Positions 37,479 to 49,394 of a DNA stretch of 64,000 nt are shown one piece after another. The stretch's first letter is position 1. Every line of letters begins with the position of its first letter. This stretch comes from Pseudomonadota bacterium (GTDB lineage: Bacteria > Pseudomonadota > Alphaproteobacteria > Micropepsales > Micropepsaceae), in assembly GCA_021804785.1 (NCBI GenBank), contig JAJZGY010000001.1, forward strand, positions 1 to 64,000, written 5' to 3'. The translations under genes and the position numbers were made by a program. The notes under the pieces were generated by a model, which was not told the origin of the DNA, did not search any database, and saw only the letters and a list, made by a program, of their open reading frames with translations.

Positions 37479-37507
37479 TTGCAGCCCGAGGGGTGGGTTG
37501 CTATTCA
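37479..37507 (+). promoter_or_regulatory. Possible sdhB promoter
   Basis: TTGCAG (37479-37484) and TATTCA (37502-37507) are spaced by 17 nt, between the upstream terminator hairpin and the sdhB ATG at 37549. The hexamer matches are only moderate. Confidence 0.25.
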
Positions 37508-37548
37508 GGACATGATATGAATCGGCCGTAAGGCCCAGGAGTTGTTCC

Positions 37549-38343
37549 ATGGTGCAGTTTACTTTGCCGCGTGGTAGCGAGCCCAAGCCGGGCAAGGTGT
37601 GGCCGGGACCGACCACCTCTAATGGCAAAAAACCCAAAAGAACCAAGGATTTTCGGGTATATCGCTTCAACCCAGATGAAGGCACCAACCCGGCCATCGA
37701 CACCTATCGAGTGGACCTCGAGAATTGCGGGCCGATGGTGCTTGATGCGCTCATTAAGATTAAGAATGAAGTCGACCCGACGCTGACCTTCCGCAGGTCC
37801 TGCCGTGAAGGAGTTTGTGGCTCCTGCGCGATGAATATTGATGGCAAGAATACGTTGGCCTGCACCAAGCCCATCAGCGAGATCTCCGGCTCGGTTAAGG
37901 TCTACCCTTTGCCTCACATGTCCGTAGTCAAGGACCTGGTGCCTGATCTGAACAATTTCTACGCTCAGTATGCCTCCATTGAGCCTTATCTGCAGACCAA
38001 GACCCCGACACCGGAAAAGGAATGGCGTCAATCTCCCCAGCAAAGGGAGAAGCTGAACGGGCTTTACGAGTGCATCCTCTGTGCCTGCTGTTCGACATCA
38101 TGCCCGAGCTACTGGTGGAATTCGGAGCGCTACCTGGGTCCGGCGGCGCTTCTACAGTCCTATCGCTGGCTCGCTGACAGCCGTGACGAGGCCAAGGGGG
38201 AGCGCTTGGACAGGCTCGAAGACCCCTTCCGTCTTTACCGCTGCCATACGATCATGAACTGCGCCAATACCTGCCCCAAGGGACTTAACCCGGCCGAGGC
38301 CATCGGCGAGATCAAACAGCTTCTGGTCAAGCGTAGCGTCTGA
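37549..38343 (+). CDS. sdhB: Succinate dehydrogenase iron-sulfur subunit
   Basis: The 264-aa SdhB has the [2Fe-2S] motif [21 protein letters not shown] (residues 85-110), the [4Fe-4S]/[3Fe-4S] motifs [16 protein letters not shown] and [11 protein letters not shown], and a long basic N-terminus typical of alphaproteobacteria. It passes electrons from SdhA to the quinone site. Unusually it stands alone on the plus strand, 3.4 kb from sdhCDA, which is on the minus strand. Confidence 0.97.
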   Translation: MVQFTLPRGSEPKPGKVWPGPTTSNGKKPKRTKDFRVYRFNPDEGTNPAIDTYRVDLENCGPMVLDALIKIKNEVDPTLTFRRSCREGVCGSCAMNIDGKNTLACTKPISEISGSVKVYPLPHMSVVKDLVPDLNNFYAQYASIEPYLQTKTPTPEKEWRQSPQQREKLNGLYECILCACCSTSCPSYWWNSERYLGPAALLQSYRWLADSRDEAKGERLDRLEDPFRLYRCHTIMNCANTCPKGLNPAEAIGEIKQLLVKRSV

Positions 38344-38437
38344 AGGTCCGTCCCTGCCATTTGGCAAGATGGGCCAGTGTTCGCAGGGTCAGCTCTGCGC
38401 GCGGCGTTGAATTTGCGCGCGTCGCGGTGAGAACCTC

Positions 38438-38611
38438 TTAAAGCTCCACCATATCAAAGTCGGACTTGGGGGTCCCACAGAGCGGGCAAACCCAGTCGTC
38501 GGGAATGTCCGCCCAACCCGTCCCGGGGGCGATGCCTTCGCCGGGATCGCCCTTTTCCTCACTGTAAAGATAGCCGCAGGTGCGGCATTGCCAGGTTTTG
38601 TAAGCAGCCAT
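38438..38611 (-). CDS. Rubredoxin
   Basis: This 57-aa protein is missing from the ORF track because of its size. Translation of the minus strand gives [20 protein letters not shown] at the start, then [23 protein letters not shown] and VEL. The two CxxCG knuckles bind a single iron with four cysteines, and the length is that of classical rubredoxins. It is a cytoplasmic one-electron carrier. It ends a minus-strand row behind a cytochrome P450 gene (61-bp gap) and a ferritin-like gene, suggesting it donates electrons to one of them. Confidence 0.95.
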   Translation of the reverse strand: MAAYKTWQCRTCGYLYSEEKGDPGEGIAPGTGWADIPDDWVCPLCGTPKSDFDMVEL

Positions 38612-38672
38612 CAATAAGCGGTGCGTGCACCGTCCCTCACAGCAACGATCGGCCCCGCTGTCACAGGGCGAC

Positions 38673-39947
38673 CTATTCCATTACATAGCGTATCGGTATG
38701 GATTTGGGCCCGGAGACGAAATTCGCTTCTACCAGCCTTGGGGTTCCGCTTAGCTCCACGGATTTCAGACGCGGCAGGAGTTCTTCCCAAAGGATGCGCA
38801 TTTCCATTCGCGCAAGATGTTGACCGAGACAGACATGGGCGCCATAGCCAAAAGCGATCTGCTTGTTGGGATTGCGGTCAACTTTGAAAGCAAAGGGATC
38901 CTCAAACACGGTCTCGTCACGATTGCCGGAGGGGTAACAGAGCATGAGCCACTCACCTTTGGCCACCGGCTGACCTGATATCTCGGTATCAACGGTCGCG
39001 CTCCGCATGAAGTGCTTCACGGGTGTCACCCAGCGAATGGTTTCCTCGACAAAGCTTGGGATCAGAGAAAGATCAGCCTTGAGCTTGGCGAACTCCTTGG
39101 GGTTTTCAGCCAGAGCCCACAACCCGCCTGCTGTGGTATTGGAGGTGGTGTCATGACCGGCCGCTGCCACAATCGTGTAATAGCCCATGGCTGCGCGGTG
39201 GCTGAGTGGTTGGCCCTTGATTTGGCCATTGGCAATGACGCTGGCCACATCCTCGCGTGGGTGGACTCGGCGGTCCTCGGTCATGGCCTCGAAGTAACTG
39301 GTGAAGTCCTGAACCGTCGCAATGAGGCCCATCAGCATTTCGTTGGAGTCGAGAGGTGTTGCGCCCAGACGATTCATCTCCGGATCGGAGGTCCCGAACA
39401 GTTCCTGTGTCAGTTTGAGCATGCGCGGTTCGTCCTCAGGCGGAACGCCAAGGATCTGCATGATCACACGCAGCGGATATAAAAAAGCTATGTCTCGAGC
39501 AAAATCGCAGTTGCTTCCCAGTGAGGCCATTTTATCAACAGTCTGTCGCGCCAGATCGCGAATGCCTTGTTCCAGCTTACGGATGTTCTGGGGCAGGAAC
39601 CATGCTTGGGTCAGTTTGCGATGATCGAAATGGTCGGGATTATCCATCTGCACCAGTGAATAGACCAGATGTGGCGAGCCGCCGGTTAGCGCGCGCACCT
39701 TCTGGTCAGCTTCCTGTGTTGTCAGCGTGGTCGGCCGATCACCGTTGTGAAAAATCTCATTCTGACGCTCGACGGTGAGGATATCGGCGTGGCGGGTGAT
39801 CGCGAGGAAGGGATCGTACCCGGGAAGTTCAATGCGCCCGATAGGCATATTGTGGCGCAGCCAGCGAAACGCCTCATGCAGGCGCGTGTCGTCGGCATAG
39901 GCCTTGGGATCAACGATATTGGTAGCAATTTCAGCAGGAACAGTCAT
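38673..39947 (-). CDS. Cytochrome P450
   Basis: The 424-aa soluble bacterial P450 has the I-helix oxygen-activation motif [10 protein letters not shown] (about residue 240), the K-helix ExxR in EETIRW and the haem-binding loop [15 protein letters not shown] with the axial cysteine. It would hydroxylate or oxidise a small hydrophobic substrate and needs an electron-transfer partner. No ferredoxin or ferredoxin reductase gene is adjacent, but a rubredoxin gene follows. The start at 39947 (MTVPAEIAT) drops 9 track residues; GAGAAG lies upstream. CYP family not assigned. Confidence 0.95.
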   Translation of the reverse strand: MTVPAEIATNIVDPKAYADDTRLHEAFRWLRHNMPIGRIELPGYDPFLAITRHADILTVERQNEIFHNGDRPTTLTTQEADQKVRALTGGSPHLVYSLVQMDNPDHFDHRKLTQAWFLPQNIRKLEQGIRDLARQTVDKMASLGSNCDFARDIAFLYPLRVIMQILGVPPEDEPRMLKLTQELFGTSDPEMNRLGATPLDSNEMLMGLIATVQDFTSYFEAMTEDRRVHPREDVASVIANGQIKGQPLSHRAAMGYYTIVAAAGHDTTSNTTAGGLWALAENPKEFAKLKADLSLIPSFVEETIRWVTPVKHFMRSATVDTEISGQPVAKGEWLMLCYPSGNRDETVFEDPFAFKVDRNPNKQIAFGYGAHVCLGQHLARMEMRILWEELLPRLKSVELSGTPRLVEANFVSGPKSIPIRYVME

Positions 39948-40022
39948 CGCGGCTTCTCGACAGATGCGGACCAAGATTGTGCCGTCAGCCTCAACAGTGC
40001 AAGTGTGCCGTTGCGGCAGCTT

Positions 40023-40883
40023 TCAGGCGTTGCCAAGTACTCGGTTTCCGGCCCGCAGTCGCAAGATCTGCCAAAGCGCCGCGCTGGCCAGATTTGTGAG
40101 CCAGCTCTGTGCGGTAAGACCGCAGGCTTTGGCCACCATCTGCACTAGTTTTCTGACGTGATGGCGGCGGTAAAGCGCCACGGCCGTTGCGTTATAGGCC
40201 CGCGAATAGCGTGAGCGGTTATAGGGCGTGCGTGGAACATCTGAAGACGCCACGTTGGCACAGTAATAGGCATAGGCCAGCTCGTCGTCGTCAGATTCCT
40301 GAACGCGTGTGAAGGCCAGATAGAGCTTTTTCCATACCGGCAGATCTGCTTCCGGCTGTGCGTTCAGGGTCTCCAGAAACAGACGGTAATGACGGAATTC
40401 ATCCGCCGCAACGCGTCCGGCAATTTCCTTCAGCACTGGCTCATTGGTCGCGTCGCGAATGGCACTGTAATAGGAGGAAGTGCCACATTCGACGACGCAA
40501 CGCGCGATCATTTCCCCTCGACGAGAGCCCCGCACTGAGACCGTGTCCTGATTGGCAAAATGCGCTGGACGGTAGCCCGCGCGAAACCGGGAAAAGGCAT
40601 CCTGAAAATTAAATGTCGGATCGGCCATTTCCGCCCAGCGTCCAAGCACCAGACCATGCTGGATTTCTTCTTGTCCCCAACGGGCAAGGTCATGCAAGGT
40701 CTGGGCCGGACCTTCCTGAAACACCCGGGAAAGATAGGTTACGTAATCGGGAGCGTTATATTCTACGAGCGAGGCGGCCTTGACCGCAGCCAAAAGGCGC
40801 GCATCGACCTTGCTTGCATCGAATTTGTCCCAAGCAACGTCGTCCAGGCTCCAACCGCCGTGATAGATCGTGCCGTTCGTCAT
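40023..40883 (-). CDS. Ferritin-like diiron protein
   Basis: The 286-aa protein shows a four-helix diiron pattern with a full ligand set: Glu in SLVEYNAPDY, ExxH in EEIQHG, Glu in VVECGTSS, and ExxH in DEFRHY. This resembles the acyl-ACP-desaturase/ferritin-like superfamily, whose members activate oxygen. The C-terminal 90 residues are basic and Tyr-rich (YNRSRYSRAYNATAVALYRR). It is the first gene of a same-strand row with the P450 (75-bp gap) and rubredoxin. The substrate is unknown; storage of iron is unlikely. Confidence 0.8.
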   Translation of the reverse strand: MTNGTIYHGGWSLDDVAWDKFDASKVDARLLAAVKAASLVEYNAPDYVTYLSRVFQEGPAQTLHDLARWGQEEIQHGLVLGRWAEMADPTFNFQDAFSRFRAGYRPAHFANQDTVSVRGSRRGEMIARCVVECGTSSYYSAIRDATNEPVLKEIAGRVAADEFRHYRLFLETLNAQPEADLPVWKKLYLAFTRVQESDDDELAYAYYCANVASSDVPRTPYNRSRYSRAYNATAVALYRRHHVRKLVQMVAKACGLTAQSWLTNLASAALWQILRLRAGNRVLGNA

Positions 40884-40965
40884 GGCTGTCCATCCATGTT
40901 TGTGCCCTATCCTTTATGAAGGAGAGCTTAGCAAATTCGTCCCCCCCAAGGAAACCGACGGCGCA

Positions 40966-41378
40966 TTACTGTATTGACAGGTAACCCTGTAACAGTTCCA
41001 GGGCGTTCAGCGTTGCAACCGCCTTTTGCCGGGTGGTCTCGGATTTGGCTTGCAACACGTCCTCATGGGCGTCCTTCAGACGGCGTTCCACATCTTGCAG
41101 CGACACGGAAGCCAACGGAAACGCTTCCTCGGCCAGAATTGTTGCCTTGTCATTGGTCACTTCGGCAAAACCGGCCATCACAAAATAGCGCTCGTCACCC
41201 TTTGGTCCGGCCTTAATGTCGATCATTCCGGGCTTGAGCGTCGAGATGACTGGAGCATGGCCAATGCCGACACCGAAATAGCCTTCGCTGCCGGGCAGGG
41301 TGATCATCTCCGCATCCCCCGACAGCAACAGCCGTTCGGGGGAGACAATATCAAAGGGAATTTTCTCTGCCATGGCCA

Positions 41379-41379
<1 letters not shown>
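40966..41379 (-). CDS. atpC: ATP synthase F1 epsilon subunit
   Basis: The 137-aa subunit has the N-terminal beta-sandwich (FDIVSPERLLLSGDAEMITLPGSEGYFGV, HAPVISTLKPG) and the C-terminal helical hairpin that regulates ATP hydrolysis. Its ATG shares a base with the atpD stop (TAATG), which supports 41379 as start over the ATG two codons later. It is the last gene of atpHAGDC. Confidence 0.95.
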
Positions 41380-42839
<1,460 letters not shown>

Positions 42840-42967
42840 TCATCGTGTGGTGCGATCGGCCCCAGCCTGGGCACCAGCGAACTTACTCGCATTTTGGCAC
42901 ATCCATTTTTCCAGTTGTTGCCATCGTGTTCGGTGGCAAGGCCGGTCCTGCGGTCTGCTGTGCCTAT

Positions 42968-43846
42968 TCAGACCGCTTCCGCGCCCGATATGATCTCGAT
43001 CAATTCCTTCGTGATCATGGCCTGGCGCGTGCGGTTATACTCCAGTGTTAGTCCGTCGATCACTTCGCCCGCATTGCGCGTGGCCGAGTCCATGGCGCGC
43101 ATTTTGGAACCAAATTCTCCTGCCACGTTCTCAAGCAGCCCACGGAAGATCTGTACCGAAATATTGCGTGGCAGAAGTTCAGCGAGAATTGCAGCTTCAT
43201 CCGGCTCATAATCGTACACGACCTTTGCCGGTCCAACTGCCACGCTCTCATCGATGGGCGCAGGAATAAGACGCTGTGCGATGGGTTGCTGACTCATGAT
43301 CGATTTGAACTGCGAATAGAGCATGGTGCAGATGTCAAACTCGCCATTGTCAAACATTTCCAGAATGCGCTCGCTGATCCTTTGTGCATCGGCGAAGCTG
43401 ATACGGCGAACGCCCATAAAGTCGATGGTGTCCACGATCATGCTGCCATACTGACGACGCAGCTGGTCACGCCCCTTGCGTCCAACACAAAGAATGCGCA
43501 CGTCTTTGCCGTCGCTGACGAGTTCGGCGATCTGTCGGCGGGCAAGGCGTACGATGTTGGAATTGAAAGCGCCGCAGAGGCCACGATCGGCGGTCATAAC
43601 GACGACCAGATGGCGCTGGCTGGCGCCGGTGCCGATCAGCAGGCGCGGACCTGCCGGGTTGTCACGCATCCCCGAAGCAAGTCCGGCGATGACGCTGGCG
43701 AGCTTCAGCGCATAGGGACGGGCTGCTTCGGCCGCTTCTTGCGCACGGCGCAGTTTCGAGGCCGCAACCATTTGCTGCGCCTTGGTGATTTTACGGATCG
43801 CCTTCACGCTTGCGATACGTTTACGGAATGTGATGAGACTGGGCAT
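42968..43846 (-). CDS. atpG: ATP synthase F1 gamma subunit
   Basis: The 292-aa central stalk subunit begins with [35 protein letters not shown], the rotor coiled coil. It contains the [14 protein letters not shown] Rossmann-like part and ends with [38 protein letters not shown]-like helix, the family signature. It rotates inside the alpha3beta3 ring. It is 9 bp after atpA. Confidence 0.97.
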   Translation of the reverse strand: MPSLITFRKRIASVKAIRKITKAQQMVAASKLRRAQEAAEAARPYALKLASVIAGLASGMRDNPAGPRLLIGTGASQRHLVVVMTADRGLCGAFNSNIVRLARRQIAELVSDGKDVRILCVGRKGRDQLRRQYGSMIVDTIDFMGVRRISFADAQRISERILEMFDNGEFDICTMLYSQFKSIMSQQPIAQRLIPAPIDESVAVGPAKVVYDYEPDEAAILAELLPRNISVQIFRGLLENVAGEFGSKMRAMDSATRNAGEVIDGLTLEYNRTRQAMITKELIEIISGAEAV

Positions 43847-43855
43847 ACCCGGTCC

Positions 43856-45388
<1,533 letters not shown>

Positions 45389-45439
45389 GCTCGTTTTCCT
45401 CGTGCCATATTGGGGGCTGCACTAACGCGCAGCCAAATA

Positions 45440-45994
45440 CTATCCGCGCATAGCCACGCGCAATGCGTTCAGCTTGGTGCGCAGGCTTGAATCAATCATC
45501 CGCGAGCCGACTTGAACCACCAAGCCGCCGAGCAGTCCCGGATCAACCTGGGTAGCAAGACGGGCCTCCCGTCCCAGCTTGGCGCTCAATGCCGCCTTGA
45601 GCTGACCAACCTCGTCATCATTGAGGGGGCGGGCACTAATAACCTGCGCCTGTACTTCGCCGCGCTGGCGGGCAAGCCGTGCCTCATAGGCACGGATCAC
45701 ATCGGTAATTGCAAACAGACGGCGGCGACGCACCAGCGTCAGGATAAATTGCCGGGTTAATGGTGCCGCCTGCATGCGCTCCAGAATGGCAGTCATTCCT
45801 TTGGTCTGCTCATCACGGCTGAACACCGGGGCCCGGACCAGGCGACGCAGGTCCTCGCTCTCTTCGATCATGCCGCGCAGGGCGGTCAAATCCCGTTCCA
45901 CCTGCTCGACAACGCGCTCTTCCTGAGCGAGTTCGAACACGGCCGTGGCGTAACGCCCGGCCAGGCCCTGATCAAGTGAGAGTTCTGTCGCCAC
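45440..45994 (-). CDS. atpH: ATP synthase F1 delta subunit
   Basis: The 184-aa delta (OSCP) subunit links F1 to the peripheral stalk. The N-terminal helical domain starts GLAGRYATAVFELA, and the C-terminal part carries VDPGLLGGLVVQVGSRMIDSSLRTKL, the family signature. The start codon is GTG at 45994 with AGAGGGG upstream. It is the first gene of the operon, so the operon promoter should lie in 45995-46110. Confidence 0.96.
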   Translation of the reverse strand: MATELSLDQGLAGRYATAVFELAQEERVVEQVERDLTALRGMIEESEDLRRLVRAPVFSRDEQTKGMTAILERMQAAPLTRQFILTLVRRRRLFAITDVIRAYEARLARQRGEVQAQVISARPLNDDEVGQLKAALSAKLGREARLATQVDPGLLGGLVVQVGSRMIDSSLRTKLNALRVAMRG

Positions 45995-46332
45995 TGGCGC
46001 CCCTCTGTCGGTGGCCGCCCAGGAATCACGCGGCCGATGCTAACGCTTGGATTGATTGGAATATTTAGGCTGCGTGGCAGATCGGTAATCTGCGACGCGC
46101 GAGGCACTTAGCATGAGGGTGTGTCAGGTGCAACAATCTGGCGGGCTGGAAGCATAGCCGCGGCGTCGCGCCGCTCTCCATTGCCTTTGTCCGGGGCGCC
46201 CCCCAAAGCCTGCATGAGCCCGCAAAATTGGCCGCCCCCCTTGGGCTTGGCTCGGGGTCCGGCGTATCCTTGCCCCTCACCGGTTGCCGCGCCAAGCGGA
46301 TGGCCCCAATCCCCTCAACCAAGGACGAGTTC
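45995..46332. other. Divergent intergenic region with hairpins, probable atp promoter area
   Basis: These 338 bases hold no convincing gene. On the minus strand an AT-rich TAAATATTCC (around 46062-46071) could be the -10 of the atp operon. Just upstream of it lies a 6-bp-arm palindrome GCAGAT-CGGTA-ATCTGC (46077-46093). A GC hairpin GCGGCG-TCG-CGCCGC is at 46160-46174. The rest is GC-rich leader of the FMN reductase gene. Confidence 0.5.
46077..46093 (-). promoter_or_regulatory. Palindrome GCAGAT-N5-ATCTGC upstream of the atp operon
   Basis: Perfect 6-bp arms around CGGTA, about 85 bp before the atpH start codon and next to an AT-rich -10-like element. The position would overlap a -35 box, as expected of a repressor or activator site. 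No regulator is known for it. Confidence 0.3.
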
Positions 46333-46911
46333 ATGCTTCCCCGTTTGCAGATTGTCATCGCCAGCACCCGGCCGGGCCGCATAGGGCCGGCAATAGCCCA
46401 TTGGTTTCATGGCTTTGCCATCAAACATGGGCAGTTCGACGCCCACCTCGTCGATCTCGCCGATATTGGTTTACCGCTCTATGACGAGCCCAATCACCCC
46501 ATGCGCCGGCAGTATACGAAGGATCACACCAAGGCGTTCAGCACCCTGGTGAAAGCGGCGGATGCCACGGTGTTCGTCAGTCCCGAGTATAATTATTCGC
46601 CTCCCCCCAGCCTTGTGAACGCGATCGACTACCTCTTTTGGGAGTGGCAATACATGCCGATTGGCGTGGTGTCCTACGGAGGGGTGTCAGGCGGCCTACG
46701 GGCGGCCCAGGCGCTCCGGCTCATGGCCTCGACCCTGAAGATGGTGCCGCTTCCGGAAGGCGTAGCCCTGCCCAACGTATTCACTCAGATAAAGGACGGG
46801 GTTTTTGCCGCCAATGAGCTCAATGAGCAGGGCGCTGCGGCACTATTGAACGAGATGCAGAAATGGACCTCAGCCCTGGCGGGGCTGCGTGCCGGGATCC
46901 GTGCTCTTTAG
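46333..46911 (+). CDS. NADPH-dependent FMN reductase family protein
   Basis: The 192-aa flavodoxin-fold protein has the FMN phosphate loop ASTRPGRIGPAIAHW near the N-terminus and the isoalloxazine loop SPEYNYSPPPSLVNAIDYL (about residue 80), the signature of FMN_red proteins that reduce FMN, quinones, azo dyes or chromate. The start at 46333 has AAGGA 7 nt upstream; the upstream part of the track ORF lies in the GC-rich leader. Confidence 0.92.
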   Translation: MLPRLQIVIASTRPGRIGPAIAHWFHGFAIKHGQFDAHLVDLADIGLPLYDEPNHPMRRQYTKDHTKAFSTLVKAADATVFVSPEYNYSPPPSLVNAIDYLFWEWQYMPIGVVSYGGVSGGLRAAQALRLMASTLKMVPLPEGVALPNVFTQIKDGVFAANELNEQGAAALLNEMQKWTSALAGLRAGIRAL

Positions 46912-46948
46912 CCCACGGTCCGGATGGTCGTACCGAGCCTCTCCGGTA

Positions 46949-46989
46949 TTCCCCGGACCGCCGCCTCGCGGCTGGGGAACGCCGGGGAA
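46949..46989. terminator. Nested hairpin between convergent FMN reductase and lepB genes
   Basis: TTCCCCGG (46949-46956) pairs with CCGGGGAA (46982-46989), and inside it GCCGC-CTC-GCGGC (46960-46972) forms a second stem. GGTCCGG/CCGGACC nearby offers an alternative fold. The location between two gene ends suggests a bidirectional terminator. Confidence 0.45.
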
Positions 46990-46993
46990 ATGC

Positions 46994-47776
46994 TCAGTCG
47001 ACCGCATGAAACAGCCGCGACAGGCGAAACGCACCCAACCAGCCATCACGTGAGGCGTTCAAGAAGTCATAGGAACCGAGTATCAGATCAGCCTGACCAA
47101 TGACGTTGGCGACCGGAACGAAGCCCAATCCCCCCTGAGAGCGAGGCACGCGACTATCCAGGGAATTGTTGCGATCGTCGCCCATCATGAACAATTCTCC
47201 CTTGGGAACGACATAAGGCTTGGTGTTGTCCAGGACGTCATTGTTCTCCCATTGGAAAATGGCGTGGTGCACACCACCCGGCAAATATTCGATAAACTTG
47301 GGCACGCGCACATAGGCCCCGCTCTCGGTTTCGACCCGACCCGTCCCATCAGGCTTTCGTACGACCTCGGTACCATTAATGAAGAGCCTGCCATGAACCA
47401 CTTGAATGCGGTCTCCGGGAAGGCCGATCACGCGTTTGACCCAGGCTTCCTTGTGACCCACTGGGTAAAAGACGACGACGTCACCACGATGGGGTATGCG
47501 GCCAAATAGCCGCCCCTTGATGTCGGGAAAGAGGCCCCAGCGTACCGAGTAGTGGCTGTACCCATAGGCGAATTTTGCCGCGATGATGGCATCGCCAATG
47601 GCCAGCGTCGGTTCCATCGACCCTGAAGGCACATAGAACGGCTCTGCAATGGCCGTGGTGGCAAGGAAGACGAGGGCAATGGCCGCGACCGGCTCGCGGA
47701 GCCAGCGCAGAACAGCCACAACGCGTTGGCCAAAGGGATGGGCGAAGATCCGCCGCGTTGATTGCTGCCAATTCAT
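46994..47776 (-). CDS. lepB: Signal peptidase I
   Basis: The 260-aa membrane protease has one N-terminal transmembrane helix (about residues 28-46), the catalytic Ser in VPSGSMEPTL, the catalytic Lys in EAWVKRVIGLPGD, and GELFMMGDDRNNSLDSR near the C-terminus. It removes signal peptides from exported proteins at the periplasmic face. The start at 47776 has GGAGAT upstream; the 110 extra track residues are antisense to queD and its leader. Confidence 0.96.
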   Translation of the reverse strand: MNWQQSTRRIFAHPFGQRVVAVLRWLREPVAAIALVFLATTAIAEPFYVPSGSMEPTLAIGDAIIAAKFAYGYSHYSVRWGLFPDIKGRLFGRIPHRGDVVVFYPVGHKEAWVKRVIGLPGDRIQVVHGRLFINGTEVVRKPDGTGRVETESGAYVRVPKFIEYLPGGVHHAIFQWENNDVLDNTKPYVVPKGELFMMGDDRNNSLDSRVPRSQGGLGFVPVANVIGQADLILGSYDFLNASRDGWLGAFRLSRLFHAVD

Positions 47777-47899
47777 ACTTTTAGATCTCCAGAGGGGGGC
47801 GCCAGAGCGTACACATGCAAGGGCATATGACCGGAGCAGGGGGGAATACAAGAGCAAGCTTCTTGACCTTTCGCCAGCATCCTGCCACAGCCGGCCGCC

Positions 47900-48262
47900 A
47901 TGATCGAATTGACCCAGGAATTCGGCTTTGATGCCGCTCACTTTATGCCGCACCGGGAGGCGGGAGATCCCTATCGGCGGATGCACGGTCACTCCTTTCA
48001 CGCAGAGGTCACGCTGAAAGGAGAGGTCGATGCAGCCACGGGCTGGGTCCGTGACTTCGCGGAGATCAAGGCGGTCCTTGATGAGCTCCGCAGCACGTTG
48101 GATCATTGCCTTCTCAATGAGCTGCCCGGGCTGGAAAATCCCACCCTGGAAAATCTGGCCTGTTTCATATTTTCTTCGATGAACACCCAGCTTCCTGGGG
48201 TAGTGCGCGTACGTGTGTCCCGGCCATCCTATGGCCAGTCCTGTGTCTACGAGCCTCGCTGA
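47900..48262 (+). CDS. queD: QueD-like 6-pyruvoyl/6-carboxy-tetrahydropterin synthase homologue
   Basis: The 120-aa T-fold protein keeps the zinc histidines (FDAAHFM and MHGHSF), [10 protein letters not shown] and the Asp-His of [17 protein letters not shown]. By alignment with E. coli QueD, the catalytic Cys (in HKCGRLHGHS) is Tyr25 here ([10 protein letters not shown]), and the pterin-anchoring Glu near the C-terminus (VKETC) has no counterpart ([10 protein letters not shown]). Its stop overlaps the queF start (TGATG), which supports a role in queuosine synthesis, but the missing residues suggest a variant chemistry or another catalytic residue. Confidence 0.82.
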   Translation: MIELTQEFGFDAAHFMPHREAGDPYRRMHGHSFHAEVTLKGEVDAATGWVRDFAEIKAVLDELRSTLDHCLLNELPGLENPTLENLACFIFSSMNTQLPGVVRVRVSRPSYGQSCVYEPR

Positions 48263-48726
48263 TGGCCAAACGTCCGGCGAAATCCCTTACTCAGCTCGGT
48301 CGGGTGGTTCCGGTCCCGGACTCACCGGATCGGGCCGTGCTTGAGGCCGTACCAAACCGGCACCGGGATGTGAATTATGTCGCCCGGTTTACGGCGCCGG
48401 AATTCACCAGCCTTTGTCCGGTTACCGGTCAGCCAGACTTTGCCCATTTCGTGATCGATTACGTGCCAGACAAGTCGCTGCTCGAGTCCAAATCGCTGAA
48501 GCTTTTTCTCTTCAGTTTCCGTGCCCATGCCGATTTTCACGAGGCCTGTACCATCTATATCGGCAAACGCGTTGTTTCCGCGATCAAGCCGAAATTTTTG
48601 CGGATCGCAGGCTTTTGGTATCCCCGCGGAGGCATACCGATCGACGTATTCTGGCAGACCGGCAAGCTCCCGGCTAATCTGTGGTTGCCCGAGCCCGGGG
48701 TTGCACCCTATCGCGGCCGCGGCTGA
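48262..48726 (+). CDS. queF: 7-cyano-7-deazaguanine (preQ0) reductase
   Basis: The 154-aa T-fold oxidoreductase reduces preQ0 to preQ1 with NADPH for queuosine in tRNA. It has the active-site Cys and Asp in [15 protein letters not shown], the [11 protein letters not shown] segment (QueF motif) and the His/Glu of [10 protein letters not shown]. The length fits the unimodular type I enzyme. It is coupled to the QueD-like gene by a 1-bp overlap. Confidence 0.95.
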   Translation: MAKRPAKSLTQLGRVVPVPDSPDRAVLEAVPNRHRDVNYVARFTAPEFTSLCPVTGQPDFAHFVIDYVPDKSLLESKSLKLFLFSFRAHADFHEACTIYIGKRVVSAIKPKFLRIAGFWYPRGGIPIDVFWQTGKLPANLWLPEPGVAPYRGRG

Positions 48727-48854
48727 TAAATTCTTACCAGGTGTAATGCCAAAGGCATCTGTAGATCCTTGCCATAACTTGTGTCGGCTGGTTTGCCATG
48801 GTCAGAACCGGACGAACACGCCATGATGGTCAACATTCGAATGAGGACCCCTCA

Positions 48855-49394
48855 ATGGCCAAATTCCACGATCAGATTGATGATGTGCTTGCCAAATTCA
48901 TCACGCGCCAGCGCATGTTTTTTAGCGCTAGCGCGGCAGAAGAGGGGCGCGTTAACCTTTCGCCCAAAGGAATGGATTGTCTGCGCATCCTCGGACCTCA
49001 GCGGATCGCCTATCTGGACCTAACTGGCAGCGGCAATGAAACCTCTGCACATATGGAGGCCGGGGGGCGTCTCACGCTGATGTTCTGCGCCTTTGATGGC
49101 GCTCCACTCATTCTGCGTGCCTATGGCATGGCGCAAATCCATAGGCGGGGCAGTCAAGATTATGAGGAATTGCTCGGACACTTTGTGGAACATGTCGGGG
49201 CACGTCAGATCGTAGATATGCAGGTACAGTCTCTGCAAACGTCGTGCGGATATGCGGTACCACTGATGAGCTTTGAGGGACACCGGCCCAACCTGTTGCG
49301 CTGGGCTGAAACCAAGGGCGAGGACGGGCTCAAAGACTATCGCCGCGCGCACAATCGGGTCAGCATTGACGGTTTGCCGACAGGTTGGGATTAG
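48855..49394 (+). CDS. Pyridoxamine 5'-phosphate oxidase-fold (PPOX) family protein
   Basis: The 179-aa protein has the split-barrel pattern of the PPOX class: MFFSASAAEEGRVNLSPKGMDCLRILGPQRIAYLDLTGSGNETSAHMEAGGRLTLMFCAF-type sequence at residues 20-85 in short conserved blocks. Such proteins bind FMN, F420 or haem and are often oxidoreductases of unknown substrate. The start at 48855 has GAGG upstream. It overlaps the convergent tag gene by 4 bp at the stops. Confidence 0.85.
   Translation: MAKFHDQIDDVLAKFITRQRMFFSASAAEEGRVNLSPKGMDCLRILGPQRIAYLDLTGSGNETSAHMEAGGRLTLMFCAFDGAPLILRAYGMAQIHRRGSQDYEELLGHFVEHVGARQIVDMQVQSLQTSCGYAVPLMSFEGHRPNLLRWAETKGEDGLKDYRRAHNRVSIDGLPTGWD

Noticed and set aside
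48746-48758. ATGCC-AAA-GGCAT hairpin after queF as terminator
   Set aside because: Only a 5-bp stem with no U-tract; too weak to list as a feature.
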